64,000 bases of DNA, taken from assembly GCA_032355985.1 (NCBI GenBank), contig JAUKVZ010000002.1, positions 1 to 64,000 on the forward strand. The letters run 5' to 3'. Source of the DNA: Sarcodiotheca gaudichaudii (Eukaryota; Rhodophyta; Florideophyceae; Gigartinales; Solieriaceae). The position numbers and the translations under genes were made by a program. Below the pieces are notes generated by a model. That model had not been told where the DNA came from, did not search any database, and was given only the letters and a program-made list of their open reading frames with translations. This document shows positions 1-8,871 of this stretch, piece by piece. Positions within the stretch are counted from its first letter, which is position 1; each line of letters begins with the position of its first letter.

Positions 1-349
1 GTTTAGCTTCACGTGTGGTCGCTTTGTGGCTGCACTTTGATTTGCTGACTCCTCCGTGGTGACCGCTGGCGTCCCGGTGCAATGCCGAGTGAACCAGCGT
101 GGCAAATCCACGGATTCCCTGTGCCCGCTTCGTCGGTGTTAATTCATCGACGAAGCGGTTTTCCGAACTCCTCGGAAGCGGAGTTCGGCGCAGTCCTGGC
201 TTTCTGGGAAGTTGCCAGAGCTGTGATTCAAGCGTTGGAAAGACGCTTGAGACAACCCAGAGGCACGATTCGGCCGGCGTGGTTGGCTGAAGCAAGTGCC
301 AGTTGAGTAAGAGGCGACAAAAAATCGCCTTGTTTCTGTGCGCTGACTA
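1..349. other. Region with no supported gene
   Basis: No frame here has the codon bias of the neighbouring genes. A 74-codon frame at 82-306 uses TTA, TTG and AGA codons that are rare nearby and matches no family I know. A small hairpin follows it (311-317 pairing with 325-331, loop of A residues), which could be a weak terminator for a gene lying left of the window. Confidence 0.4.
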
Positions 350-377
350 TTGCATCGGGTTCCGAGATAGTTATACT
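350..377 (+). promoter_or_regulatory. Candidate sigma-70-type promoter
   Basis: TTGCAT at 350-355 and TATACT at 372-377 are separated by 16 bases. The -10 matches the consensus in 5 of 6 positions; the -35 matches only TTG. It lies upstream of a run of hairpins that ends in a good intrinsic terminator, so it is the natural promoter for the candidate small RNA. Inferred from sequence only. Confidence 0.35.
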
Positions 378-383
378 CCGGCC

Positions 384-540
384 TGAGCGGTGAAAGCACA
401 GGGTCATCGCGTCACCAAAACAAACTTTTGAGCCTGGGCACGGGCTCAAACGTTTTCGGACGCTATCAGTCCATCAATCTGCCACACACTCGGAGGAGTT
501 ACGCCGCCGTCTGGGAAACCGGGCGTCGGCGTTTTCCGTT
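384..540 (+). ncRNA. Candidate small structured RNA
   Basis: A stretch of about 155 bases lies between a possible promoter and an intrinsic terminator and has no convincing coding frame. It can fold into three hairpins: GGTGA at 389-393 with TCACC at 412-416; TTTGAGCC at 427-434 with GGCTCAAA at 443-450; and the terminator stem at 502-531. I recognise no known RNA family. A short GCACAGGG string recalls the c-di-GMP-I riboswitch, but the rest of that consensus is absent. It could be a trans-acting sRNA, or the leader of something attenuated upstream of the LEPR-XLL gene. Confidence 0.35.
502..540 (+). terminator. Intrinsic terminator with GAAA tetraloop
   Basis: A 13-position stem (502-514 with 519-531; one mismatch, two G-U pairs) is capped by a GAAA tetraloop at 515-518. 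It is followed by TTTTCCGTTTT. It ends no recognisable protein gene, which supports a non-coding transcript upstream. Confidence 0.6.
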
Positions 541-973
541 TTGCCCCCCTGCCGTCTGCCGGCCTGGCCACTTCCAACTGAGGTTGAACGCTCGCGGGCG
601 ACGTGAGACATTGGGCGCTCAGCGTGTTATGGGGCGTCTCCCGTCGGCAGAATCGCTTATTTCGGGCGGGGAACATGCGGCGGAGTCGGACGTATCATCG
701 CTACGACCGTCACAGTCGCACGCTGCTGGTGGAGACCCTTTGGGGCGTTGTGGCGGGGTGGTCCTTCCGTGCTATATCGGTAGGAAGAGCCACTGATGGT
801 GGTGGAGCGAGACTTTCGGATCCATGCAGTTCCGCACCCGGCCTGATCAGCTGATCGTTCCGGCGAGTGATCCTTCAAGATGTCTCACCCCGCCTCCGGA
901 GGACTCGAGAGAGAGCGCCAGCGCGCCCTCGATGCACAAGCTGGAGATCAGTTGCCCACAGGGCCGGTGAGAG
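541..973. other. Long leader region upstream of the LEPR-XLL gene
   Basis: No supported gene. A weak promoter-like pair, TTGTGG at 748-753 and TATATC at 773-778 (19-base spacer), could drive the gene at 974 with a leader of roughly 190 bases. Frames in this stretch have no family resemblance and poor codon bias. Confidence 0.35.
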
Positions 974-3958
974 ATGCGCAGGAAATCAAAGAAGATCAGA
1001 CGACAGGCGGCGATCGCCCGACGATCACGTCGCTCCAAGAAGGCAGGCAGCCCGCTCAAGCTTGAGCAGCTCGAGCCGCGGATCCTGTTCAGCGGCGATG
1101 GGTGCGCTGTCTTCGACGAGATCGAAGCTGACAATCGCGGCATGATCGTTCTGCATGCGTCTGAGGCGCTTGTCGAGCGATTCATTCAGAATGATTCGGT
1201 GCTCGTCACCACTGCCGGCGGCGACTTCGTCTTCGGCACCAATGACGATGTCAGCCACGATGTTTCAGTCACGTATGACCGTGACACGCAGTCGATTCGC
1301 ATTCTGGCTGACAGCATAGACGCCAACGAGCGATATCGCGTGGAAGTCATTTCCAGCGATCTGCTGACGCAGGACGGCTTCATGGAGATTGACGGCGAGT
1401 TCAACGGCGCCGGCGTGCCCACGGGCGACGGCGTCGAAGGCGGCAACCTGATCTTCTTCACGTCCAATCCCGCCGAGCAGACCGCGCGATTCACGACGGT
1501 GCTGGGCGACATCGATGTGCGTCTCTTCGGCGACATCACGCCTGAGACGGTCGCGAACTTCCTCAACTACGCAAACACGGAGCACTGGGACGGAACGATC
1601 TTTCATCGCACCGTTGAGAACTTCGTCATTCAGGGCGGCGGCTTCAGCTCCGAAGCTCCGTTCGATCGCTTGGAGACGAACGATCCGGTCGTCAATGAGT
1701 TTGATCGCAGCAACCTGCGCGGCACGATCGCGATGGCGAAGCTCGGCAACGATCCCAACTCGGCCACTGATCAGTGGTTCTTCAACCTGGGCGACAACAG
1801 CGAGAACCTTGACAATCAGAATGGCGGCTTCACCGTCTTCGGCGAGATCACAGACGAAGCCGGCCTGGCGGTCATGGATGCGATCGGCGATCTCATGCGT
1901 CTGAACGCATCGAGCGTGGACAGCGCATTCGGTGAGATTCCAGTCGTCAATGATGACGCGGATGCGAACAATCTTGAGACGAGCGATCTGGTCGTCGTCA
2001 GCCGCATTGCGACGCTAGTGAATATCGTCGGCGAGCCGGCGGGTCAGATTGATGCGGATGCGTACACGTTTGAATCCAATCGTGACGCGCGTGTGACGAT
2101 CTTTGATCTTGACGGCCAGGGCGTTGATCGCATCGAAGATCTGATCAAGGTGAAGTTCAGCGGCAATAAGGTTTCATCCATCACGATTCAGGACGGCGCT
2201 CCGACGCGCGGCCTGGGCATCGTCATCACCGATGCGACGAGCGTGGGCTCGATCAAGGACGCTCGCAAGAGCAGCACGGCGGATATTTCGTTCATCGTGT
2301 CGAGCGTGCCGGTTGGCTCGATCAAGCTTCAGGGCGACGTGTCGGGCTACAACCTCAATGGCCGCGTGGTCGGCTCCATGCTGCTTCCTGATGACATTGA
2401 TGGCGACGGCAGCATCGAGGATGACACAGGCGTCCTCTTGATGGGCGGCGCCGGGAAGAAGATTGACATCGGCGGCGATGTGGATGGCGACATCATCGCG
2501 ATGGATGGATTGAACAAGCTCACAGTGCGCGGCACGACGACGGGCGTCGATGTGGTTCTTGGAGAGTCAGAGGATGGCGCCGGCAGCGCCAACCTCAATT
2601 TCGATCGCGTGCGCAATGTGAGCATTGATTCGGAGATGCCTATCTCCACACTTCGCGCCGTTGAGTGGCGTGATACGGATCTGTCGCGCGATGAGATCGA
2701 CGCGCCGGCGATTTCCAAGCTGAACATCACGGGCGACAAGAAGCGCGGGATCGCGGGCGAGTTCGCCTCCGATCTGACGCTGACGGAGACGCCGGAAAAT
2801 GGTCTGCTGCTGAAGAACGTGAAGATCAACGGCGATCTGACGCGATCGAGCTGGGATATCGAGGGCGGCATCGGCGCCGTCACTATCAAGGGCGATGTTC
2901 GCGCCTGGCGCGTTGATGGCGAAGGCGATTTCCGCAAGATTCGCGCCGGCGCCGTCGGCAACGCCGAGATCAACATCATCGGCGATGTCGGCACGATCAC
3001 GGTGACCGAGTGGTACGGCGGCGTCATTGACGCGGGCGGCACATACAAGAGTGTCAAGACGACGGGCGATTCACAGCGCGGCCTTGATGGAGACTGGGCG
3101 GCGGACATCCTTTCGCGCGAGCCCGTGCAGAACAATCCGACGATCAAGAACATCCGGATCAAGGGCGATGTCACGGTGAGCGCCTGGGGCGCCTTCGGCG
3201 ACATCGGCAAAGTTCGCATTGATGGTGTGACGGACGATCTGACGCTGGCTGCCGGCTTCGTGCTGAAGAGCTTCCAGGCGCATGATGTCTACAACTCGAA
3301 TATCTCGGCCGGCACGCTGCTGAAGAAGGCGCAGGTCGACTATCTCGAGGACTCCATCGTGCAGTCCTTCGATGAGCTCAATCGACTCGACGTCAAGGGC
3401 GACGTCAGAGGATCGACCGTGATGGGCAATCTGCTGCGACGCCTCAATGTGCGCGGCGATCTTGCTGATTCGACGGTCGACTTCCAGGGCACGCCGAATG
3501 AATCGGCGCCGATCATCGACACTATTGATGTCGGCGGCAAGATCTCTCACACGATGATCCGCTCGAGCGGCGGCATCGCTTCGGTCGCATCGCGCGGCAT
3601 GTTCAGTTCGCAGGTCTATGCGGGCACGACGGACGATCTGTTCGGATTCCCGGATGACAGCGCGATCAACAATGGCGCCCGAATCGGGTCGCTGGAGATC
3701 AAGCGCGACTTCGAGACGGATATGGCGTTCTCCGACAGCTACGTCGCGGCGGGCGTGATTTCCTCGGCCAACATCGGCCCGGTGGATCCCACGAATGGCA
3801 ATGTGCCGTACGGATTCGCCGCGAATACGATCGAAGATCTGATCTATCGCAAGGACAACACCGTTGTCGATGCGTTCGACGCCTTCACGGATGGCACGGA
3901 GATGATCTTCGGCGACTTCCAGATTCGCTTGAACTTCGAGGCTCCGCTGGAGTCATAA
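974..3958 (+). CDS. LEPR-XLL surface protein with cyclophilin-type PPIase domain
   Basis: 994 residues. The N-terminus is very basic (residues 1-29) and is followed by LEPRILFSGD at 33-42, the LEPR-XLL motif of planctomycete exported proteins, here in place of an ordinary signal peptide. Residues about 171-345 are a cyclophilin-type peptidyl-prolyl isomerase: FHR at 210-212, FVIQGGG at 217-223, TIAMA at 251-255 and GGFTVFGEI at 284-292. From about 360 to the end the protein is a long array of short repeats of the kind 'I-x-G-D-V/I', rich in Gly and Asp, probably a beta-solenoid or beta-helix stalk. Likely exported, with the isomerase displayed on a repetitive stalk. ATG 974 is preceded by GGTGAGAG. 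Family call firm; role inferred. Confidence 0.85.
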   Translation: MRRKSKKIRRQAAIARRSRRSKKAGSPLKLEQLEPRILFSGDGCAVFDEIEADNRGMIVLHASEALVERFIQNDSVLVTTAGGDFVFGTNDDVSHDVSVTYDRDTQSIRILADSIDANERYRVEVISSDLLTQDGFMEIDGEFNGAGVPTGDGVEGGNLIFFTSNPAEQTARFTTVLGDIDVRLFGDITPETVANFLNYANTEHWDGTIFHRTVENFVIQGGGFSSEAPFDRLETNDPVVNEFDRSNLRGTIAMAKLGNDPNSATDQWFFNLGDNSENLDNQNGGFTVFGEITDEAGLAVMDAIGDLMRLNASSVDSAFGEIPVVNDDADANNLETSDLVVVSRIATLVNIVGEPAGQIDADAYTFESNRDARVTIFDLDGQGVDRIEDLIKVKFSGNKVSSITIQDGAPTRGLGIVITDATSVGSIKDARKSSTADISFIVSSVPVGSIKLQGDVSGYNLNGRVVGSMLLPDDIDGDGSIEDDTGVLLMGGAGKKIDIGGDVDGDIIAMDGLNKLTVRGTTTGVDVVLGESEDGAGSANLNFDRVRNVSIDSEMPISTLRAVEWRDTDLSRDEIDAPAISKLNITGDKKRGIAGEFASDLTLTETPENGLLLKNVKINGDLTRSSWDIEGGIGAVTIKGDVRAWRVDGEGDFRKIRAGAVGNAEINIIGDVGTITVTEWYGGVIDAGGTYKSVKTTGDSQRGLDGDWAADILSREPVQNNPTIKNIRIKGDVTVSAWGAFGDIGKVRIDGVTDDLTLAAGFVLKSFQAHDVYNSNISAGTLLKKAQVDYLEDSIVQSFDELNRLDVKGDVRGSTVMGNLLRRLNVRGDLADSTVDFQGTPNESAPIIDTIDVGGKISHTMIRSSGGIASVASRGMFSSQVYAGTTDDLFGFPDDSAINNGARIGSLEIKRDFETDMAFSDSYVAAGVISSANIGPVDPTNGNVPYGFAANTIEDLIYRKDNTVVDAFDAFTDGTEMIFGDFQIRLNFEAPLES

Positions 3959-3990
3959 GCCTGGAAACTGTATCTCAAGACCTATCTAAG

Positions 3991-4015
3991 GCCGATCTCA
4001 CGGGATCGGCTTTTT
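3991..4015 (+). terminator. Intrinsic terminator
   Basis: GCCGATC (3991-3997) pairs with GATCGGC (4004-4010) around a 6-base loop and is followed by TTTTT. It ends the LEPR-XLL gene transcript, 32 bases after its stop. Confidence 0.85.
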
Positions 4016-4061
4016 CATGCGCTCAGCCGCACGCGTTAGACTCACGCGCAAGGAGGGCGCC

Positions 4062-4955
4062 ATGAGTTCAGTCATTCGCGCGTGTTGTTTTGTCCTGATC
4101 GTCGCATATGGCCTCATCGGCGGCGGCTGCGCTTCCTCGCAGACGTCGGCGGCTGATGAGCCCTGGCCGCAGCGCGTGCTGATCGTCAATGACGATGGCC
4201 TTGATTCACCCGGTTTGCAGGCGCTGGTTGCGGCGTTCGCGGCTGAGGAATCCATCGAGACATTTGTGGCTGCGCCCCGGCTGAATCAGAGTGGCACAAG
4301 CGCCCACGCGCGTCTGTTTCAGGATCGTCGGCTGGAGGCCATCAAACGCGACATGGGCGCGGGTGTGACCGCTTGGGAGGTTGATGGATTTCCGGCCGAC
4401 TGCGTGCTCTTTGCGCTGTGGGGACCGATGCGTGAGGATCCGCCGGATCTGATTCTGTCCGGACTCAACAGCGGAACGAATCTGGGATGGGCGTGGGCTG
4501 TTTCCGGGACGGTCGGCGCTGCGCGCATGGGCGCAGTGATGGGCGTGCCTTCGATATCGCTGTCGGGTTTTGATGACAATGATCCGGAGGCTGTCGAGCG
4601 CGTGCCGGCGTGGTGTGTGGCGCTTGCCACGAGCGACGCGGTGCGGCGATTGCAGCCGCGTCAGTTCCTGGCGGTGAGCATTCCGCGGATTCCCATGGAT
4701 GAGATCAAGGGCGTGAGCGTGACGGGGCATGCGCCGATGGATCTGAAGCTTGCGCTTGCGCGCGATGACGCTGTGGGACCGGAGGAGCAATGGGTGATCG
4801 CAGGCTCGGAGCGTTTCGAGCCGCCGGTGCATTCGGATGCGGGGCAGGTTGCGAAGGGGTTTATTGCGATCGTGCCTTGCGTCGCTCAGGAAGGCGATGG
4901 TCTGGCGGAATATTCGCTTCGCTGGCACGACGATCTTCCTGCATGGGAGGAATAG
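4062..4955 (+). CDS. surE: SurE-family 5'/3'-nucleotidase with lipoprotein signal
   Basis: 297 residues from ATG 4062, chosen because AGGAGG lies just upstream and a lipoprotein signal follows at once. The signal is a hydrophobic stretch 5-20 and a lipobox-like IGGGC with the lipidation cysteine at 23. The rest is a SurE phosphatase: IVNDDG (metal-binding N43, D44, D45), a NQSG-type loop, VDGFPADCV, and SGLNSGTNLG followed by SGTVGAARMG. SurE enzymes remove phosphate from nucleoside monophosphates with a divalent metal. They are normally cytoplasmic or, in some plants and bacteria, exported. Here the enzyme should sit on the outer side of a membrane, so salvage of extracytoplasmic nucleotides is more likely than housekeeping. 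A frame upstream to 4017 is open but would hide the signal peptide. Confidence 0.88.
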   Translation: MSSVIRACCFVLIVAYGLIGGGCASSQTSAADEPWPQRVLIVNDDGLDSPGLQALVAAFAAEESIETFVAAPRLNQSGTSAHARLFQDRRLEAIKRDMGAGVTAWEVDGFPADCVLFALWGPMREDPPDLILSGLNSGTNLGWAWAVSGTVGAARMGAVMGVPSISLSGFDDNDPEAVERVPAWCVALATSDAVRRLQPRQFLAVSIPRIPMDEIKGVSVTGHAPMDLKLALARDDAVGPEEQWVIAGSERFEPPVHSDAGQVAKGFIAIVPCVAQEGDGLAEYSLRWHDDLPAWEE

Positions 4956-5010
4956 AGCGTGTTTGCGCGGTGAAAGCACGACGCATGCGGGCGCGTTAGG
5001 ATGGAATGCA

Positions 5011-5099
5011 GTTCGCTCGGGGCGCAGCCATACGGACAAGGCTGCTGAGAGGCACCCGCAGAACCTGATCCGGTTCGAACCGGCGTAGGGAATGCGAAT
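5011..5099 (+). promoter_or_regulatory. TPP riboswitch (THI element)
   Basis: The conserved THI-box strings are present in order: CTGAGAGGCACCC at about 5044-5056, GAACCTGATC at about 5061-5070, and CGGCGTAGGGAA at about 5081-5092. The closing P1 stem is TTCGC (5012-5016) with GCGAA (5094-5098). It sits about 100 bases upstream of thiC, the classic TPP-regulated gene. The bases between it and the start codon can form further hairpins (for example CGCAG/CTGCG near 5138-5153), but I see no U-run, so control of translation initiation is more likely than transcription termination. Confidence 0.95.
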
Positions 5100-5199
5100 G
5101 CGCAGACGCTTTGTGTCGGCTTCATGCCGGAGCGAAGCGCAGCGTCGCCTGCGGCTCTCCCGTCACGTGCGAATGGACTTGCGCCGAAGGAGACGCCCC

Positions 5200-7221
5200 A
5201 TGATCGCTCGTAACGAACACGAACAGACTGAACTGAAGAAGATGAGCCCCGCCGACAAGGCGAACCTGCTGGTGCGCCCCGGCGAGCGCACGGAAGGCAA
5301 GGACAGTCCTTCGCTCTCTGCGCAGTTCACAGCGCCGCTGCACGGCGCATGCAATCCATCGAGTGATCTCGAAGGCACGAGCCCGGGCTCCTTTGCGCTG
5401 GCGGCGGACATCGGCGGGCCGTTGATGTTCGCCTCGCCCGATACGCCGGACATGCCTGCGCCCAGCGACAAAACGGCGTGGGATTTCCTTCCGGAGGGAT
5501 GGTCGGTTGAGCGGCTGGCTTCGGGCGCTTCGGCGCCGCGGGCTTCGGGCGGCTTTGCGAGCGTCGAGTTCGAGACGGCGCGAGGCGAACGCCTGCGCGT
5601 CGTGTATCCGGCGGCGTTTACGCCGATCACGCAGCTTGAGCATGCGCGACTTGGGAATATCACTTCGGAGATGGAGCGCGTGGCCGAGCGCGAGTTTCAT
5701 CTGACGGCGATGCAGATTCGTGACGAGGTGGCGGCCGGTCGCATGGTGATTCCGGCGAATCGCACGCACCTGACGCACAACCTGGATCCGATGTGCATTG
5801 GACGGGCAAGCCGCACGAAGGTGAATGCGAACATGGGCGCCTCGCCCGTTTCTTCAGGCACGGATGAAGAAGTCGAGAAACTTCGCTGGGCGGAGCGCTG
5901 GGGCGCCGACACCGTGATGGATCTGTCGACGGGCGGTGATCTGGATGAATGCCGCGAGGCGATCATTCGAGCGTCTACGACGCCGATCGGCACCGTGCCG
6001 ATTTATTCGATGATCATTGGCAGGAAGCTGGAGGATCTGACGCCAGAGATCATTCTCGACACGCTGCGGCATCAGGCGGCGCAGGGCGTTGATTACTTCA
6101 CGATTCACGCGGGTGTGCGGCAGGGTCATCTGAAGTTTATTCGCGATCGGCTGATCGGCATCGTTTCGCGCGGCGGATCGCTGCTGGCCAAGTGGATGCT
6201 CACGCACAGCAAAGAGAACCCGATGTACGAGCATTGGGAGGATATTTGCGACGTCATGCGCGAGCAGGATGTGACGTTTTCGATCGGCGACGGCCTGCGC
6301 CCCGGCGGGCTGGCGGATGCGACGGATGAAGCCCAGCTGCTGGAGCTTGCGACGCTGGGTGAGCTGACCGAGCGCGCCTGGCGACGAGGCGTACAGGTGA
6401 TGATCGAGGGGCCGGGTCACGTGCCGCTGGATCAGATTGAATACAACATGAAGCTGCAGCGCACGCTGTGCCACGGCGCCCCCTTCTATGTCCTGGGCCC
6501 GCTGGTGACGGATGTCTTCCCGGGATATGACCACATCACAAGCGCGATCGGAGCAACAAACGCCGCCTATCACGGCGCGGCGATGCTGTGCTACGTGACG
6601 CCCAAGGAGCATCTGGGCCTGCCGAAGAAGAATGATGTGAAGGAAGGCTGCGTCGCGTATCGCATTGCGGCGCATGCGGCCGATGTAGCGCTGGGCATTC
6701 CGGGTTCGCGCGATTGGGATGATGATCTGACCAAGGCGCGAGCGGCTCTGAACTGGGAGAAGCACTTCGACCTGTCATTCGATGCGGACATCGCCCGGGC
6801 CTTTCACGATGAGGATCTGGATGTCGATACGGACTTCTGCGCCATGTGCGGGCATGACTGGTGCAGCGTGCGCATCAGCAAGGAGATCCAGGAGTTCGCA
6901 TCCGGCAAGGCGGATGGCTTCGAGCGCGTCGGCAAGGATGGCAAGCTCGGGGCGCCGGCGATCAGCGAGGCTCTGACTGAGGAGCAGCGGCAGATCCTCG
7001 AACAGCGCGGGCATCTCTCGCCGGAGGAGATTCATCGTCTGGCGGCCAAGACGAAGAAGGATCTGAAGGCCGCCGAAGACGGCTCGGGCAAGGCATCCTG
7101 CCATTCGGACTTCGTCGCCGATCCGGATGAGGCGAAGCGCCAGCAGGCGCCGAATCCCAATCTGGTGCAGGTGAACACGTCCGAAGCGAACAACATTCGA
7201 AAAGACGACATCCTGATCTAA
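5200..7221 (+). CDS. thiC: Phosphomethylpyrimidine synthase ThiC
   Basis: 673 residues. ThiC is the radical-SAM enzyme that rearranges aminoimidazole ribotide into hydroxymethylpyrimidine phosphate, the pyrimidine half of thiamine. The cluster-binding motif CX2CX4C is at C547, C550 and C555 (CAMCGHDWC). Other hallmarks are [12 protein letters not shown] near the N-terminal third, [17 protein letters not shown], and [18 protein letters not shown] 5200 follows GAAGGAGA at good spacing; an upstream in-frame ATG at 5092 lies inside the riboswitch and is not credible. Regulated by the TPP riboswitch just upstream. No other thiamine genes are adjacent. Confidence 0.96.
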   Translation: MIARNEHEQTELKKMSPADKANLLVRPGERTEGKDSPSLSAQFTAPLHGACNPSSDLEGTSPGSFALAADIGGPLMFASPDTPDMPAPSDKTAWDFLPEGWSVERLASGASAPRASGGFASVEFETARGERLRVVYPAAFTPITQLEHARLGNITSEMERVAEREFHLTAMQIRDEVAAGRMVIPANRTHLTHNLDPMCIGRASRTKVNANMGASPVSSGTDEEVEKLRWAERWGADTVMDLSTGGDLDECREAIIRASTTPIGTVPIYSMIIGRKLEDLTPEIILDTLRHQAAQGVDYFTIHAGVRQGHLKFIRDRLIGIVSRGGSLLAKWMLTHSKENPMYEHWEDICDVMREQDVTFSIGDGLRPGGLADATDEAQLLELATLGELTERAWRRGVQVMIEGPGHVPLDQIEYNMKLQRTLCHGAPFYVLGPLVTDVFPGYDHITSAIGATNAAYHGAAMLCYVTPKEHLGLPKKNDVKEGCVAYRIAAHAADVALGIPGSRDWDDDLTKARAALNWEKHFDLSFDADIARAFHDEDLDVDTDFCAMCGHDWCSVRISKEIQEFASGKADGFERVGKDGKLGAPAISEALTEEQRQILEQRGHLSPEEIHRLAAKTKKDLKAAEDGSGKASCHSDFVADPDEAKRQQAPNPNLVQVNTSEANNIRKDDILI

Positions 7222-7256
7222 CGAAGCGAGTGACGAGTTGCTGATAAAGTGTCGCC

Positions 7257-8075
7257 ATGTGTCGCTGGCTTGCATATACAGGCGCTCCGGTGCAGCTCTA
7301 CGACATGCTCTTTCGCACAGAGCATTCGCTGATTGATCAGAGTCTGCACGCCGAGCAAAATCCCGAGACGACCAATGGGGATGGTTTCGGGATTGCGTGG
7401 TATGACGGGCTCGCCGAGCCGGGGGTGTACAAGGATGTGCATCCGGCGTGGAACGATCGGAATCTCGTTGACCTGTCGAAGCACATCAAATCACCGCTGT
7501 TCTTTGCGCACATTCGCGCTGCGACGGGCACGGCGATTCAGCGATCCAACTGCCATCCATTTCGATGCGGCGAGTGGATCTTCCAGCACAATGGCGTCGT
7601 GCCGGAGTTTGCGCGACTCAAGCGAGATCTGGTGATGGATGTGGATCCGTCGCTCTTCGGCCGCATCGAAGGATCGACGGACTCGGAGATACTTTTTTAC
7701 CTGGCGCTGACGTATGGCCTGCAGGATGATCCGGCGGCTGCGTTTACGCGTGTGATTGAGCGCGTGGAGCGGGCGCGGGAGCAGCGAGGCGTGGATGAGC
7801 CGCTGACGATGTCAGCCGCGGCTTCCAATGGGCATTCAATTTATGCGGTGCGCTATGCGTCACATGGTCCGGCGCGAACGCTGTATCACAGCCTGCATTC
7901 GGAGGCGCTGAGCGTCATCGATCCGGCGTATCCGGAGCTCAAGCGAGAGACGACATTGATCGTTTCCGAGCCACTGGATCGGCTGGAGGCGCGATGGCGC
8001 GCGATTCCGGAGTGCAGTTTCATCGAAGCGTGCGGCGGGGATGTTTCGATTCGATCGCTCGAGGCGCTCGTCTGA
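7257..8075 (+). CDS. Class II glutamine amidotransferase, YafJ type
   Basis: 272 residues beginning MCRWLAY, so removal of Met1 leaves the N-terminal nucleophile cysteine typical of Ntn-type class II amidotransferases. NGDGFGIAWY, FFAHIRAATGT, and NCHPF followed by FQHNG are the expected glutaminase-site motifs. This is a stand-alone glutaminase domain of the YafJ/EgtC group; the acceptor substrate is unknown. It starts 35 bases after thiC and may be read from the same transcript, but a functional link with thiamine is not evident. A strong terminator follows directly. Confidence 0.85.
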   Translation: MCRWLAYTGAPVQLYDMLFRTEHSLIDQSLHAEQNPETTNGDGFGIAWYDGLAEPGVYKDVHPAWNDRNLVDLSKHIKSPLFFAHIRAATGTAIQRSNCHPFRCGEWIFQHNGVVPEFARLKRDLVMDVDPSLFGRIEGSTDSEILFYLALTYGLQDDPAAAFTRVIERVERAREQRGVDEPLTMSAAASNGHSIYAVRYASHGPARTLYHSLHSEALSVIDPAYPELKRETTLIVSEPLDRLEARWRAIPECSFIEACGGDVSIRSLEALV

Positions 8076-8079
8076 CAAG

Positions 8080-8108
8080 AACGGCCCGCTCCTCCGAACG
8101 GGCCGTTT
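8080..8108 (+). terminator. Intrinsic terminator
   Basis: A 9-bp perfect stem AACGGCCCG (8080-8088) with CGGGCCGTT (8099-8107), 10-base loop, and a short T-run. It ends the thiC-amidotransferase transcript. Confidence 0.85.
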
Positions 8109-8114
8109 TGCGCG

Positions 8115-8147
8115 AATCAGACGCGTCGTTGTGCGACGGGTCTGATT
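8115..8147. other. Second strong hairpin, possible bidirectional terminator
   Basis: AATCAGAC (8115-8122) pairs with GTCTGATT (8140-8147). After one G-G mismatch, CGTCG (8124-8128) pairs with CGACG (8134-8138) around a 5-base loop. It lies 7 bases beyond the terminator at 8080-8108. Read leftwards it would serve the minus-strand genes at 8460 and 8872. No clear T-run on either side. Confidence 0.4.
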
Positions 8148-8459
8148 GGCATTTATGATCGTCTCGCGCGCAGATGTGCGGCGTTTCAACTGCTTTTCTT
8201 CATCAATCCCCGGACATCGCCAAGGCGATCCCCACCACAGATGAAGGCTACGACAACGTCGGCATGAGTCAACATCATTCCTGAGCGCTCACAGGTTTTT
8301 GCATGCGCTTTGCGCCCGGCGAGGCGCGGGGCGCCACCGGAATAAGGCGGCTGCCGCGGAACTTCTGCGCGGGTCGACACACGCGCTGCGGCGTGCGCCC
8401 CATAAGTTCATGCGCCAGGCGTTCTATGCGGGGATCGTGCGCCGCTGAAGCGCCGGCGA
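8148..8459. other. Intergenic region, no supported gene
   Basis: About 310 bases. A GTG-started 64-codon minus frame (8186-8380) is the longest candidate, but it has no ribosome-binding site, no family resemblance and ordinary shadow-like composition. Nothing else seen. Confidence 0.4.
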
Positions 8460-8744
8460 TCAGGCGATGCGCTTCTGCACCTCGATCAGGTGGTAGCCGA
8501 ACTGCGTCTTGACGGGATCGGAGACCTGGCCGATCGGCAGGTCGCCGAAAATCACGGCGTCGAACTCGGGAACCATCTGTCCCTGCCCAAATTCACCCAG
8601 GGAGCCCCCCTGCTGACCTGACGGGCACTGCGAGTGCTGCTTGGCGAGGTCGGCGAAGGCGGCGCCTCCGGCGAGTTCTTCCTTGAGACGGTTCGCTTCG
8701 GCTTCGGAGGTGACGAGGATATGGCTGGCGACGGCGCGGGGCAT
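8460..8744 (-). CDS. Parvulin-type peptidyl-prolyl cis-trans isomerase
   Basis: 94 residues, a single bare parvulin domain of the PpiC size. ASHILV near the N-terminus, FADLAKQHSQCPSG, GGSLGEFGQGQMVPEF and the terminal TQFGYHLIEVQKR are the family signatures. No signal peptide, so a cytoplasmic foldase catalysing proline isomerisation. ATG 8744 has AAGGAG 7 bases upstream on the minus strand. Downstream of the cupin gene on the same strand, 127 bases away. Confidence 0.92.
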   Translation of the reverse strand: MPRAVASHILVTSEAEANRLKEELAGGAAFADLAKQHSQCPSGQQGGSLGEFGQGQMVPEFDAVIFGDLPIGQVSDPVKTQFGYHLIEVQKRIA

Positions 8745-8871
8745 GGGTGGCTCCTTCCGGATGTGATCGTGGATTGCGAGAGCTTCGATGGGCGCTGCGC
8801 GTATGCCGCGCGGCGCGTCGGACTGATCCTAACACAATCGCGGATCGGCTCGAAAGGCGCACCGGCGGCGA

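Noticed and set aside
82-306. A 74-codon plus frame followed by a small hairpin
   Set aside because: Codon use unlike the neighbours, no ribosome site, no recognisable family; the following hairpin has a poor tail.
389-460. Possible c-di-GMP-I riboswitch
   Set aside because: Only a GCACAGGG string matches; the second conserved block and tetraloop receptor are missing.
428-796. A 122-codon frame across the candidate small RNA and its terminator
   Set aside because: Runs through a strong intrinsic terminator, starts with TTG, Arg/Ser-rich with no motif.
2347-3219. A 290-codon minus frame within the LEPR-XLL gene
   Set aside because: Ser/Arg/Pro-rich shadow of the repetitive coding sequence.
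4206-6765. Minus-strand frames of 277 and 303 codons under surE and thiC
   Set aside because: His/Arg-rich antisense translations opposite well-identified genes.
8186-8380. A 64-codon minus frame between the amidotransferase and parvulin genes
   Set aside because: GTG start without a ribosome site and no family resemblance; could be re-examined with relatives.
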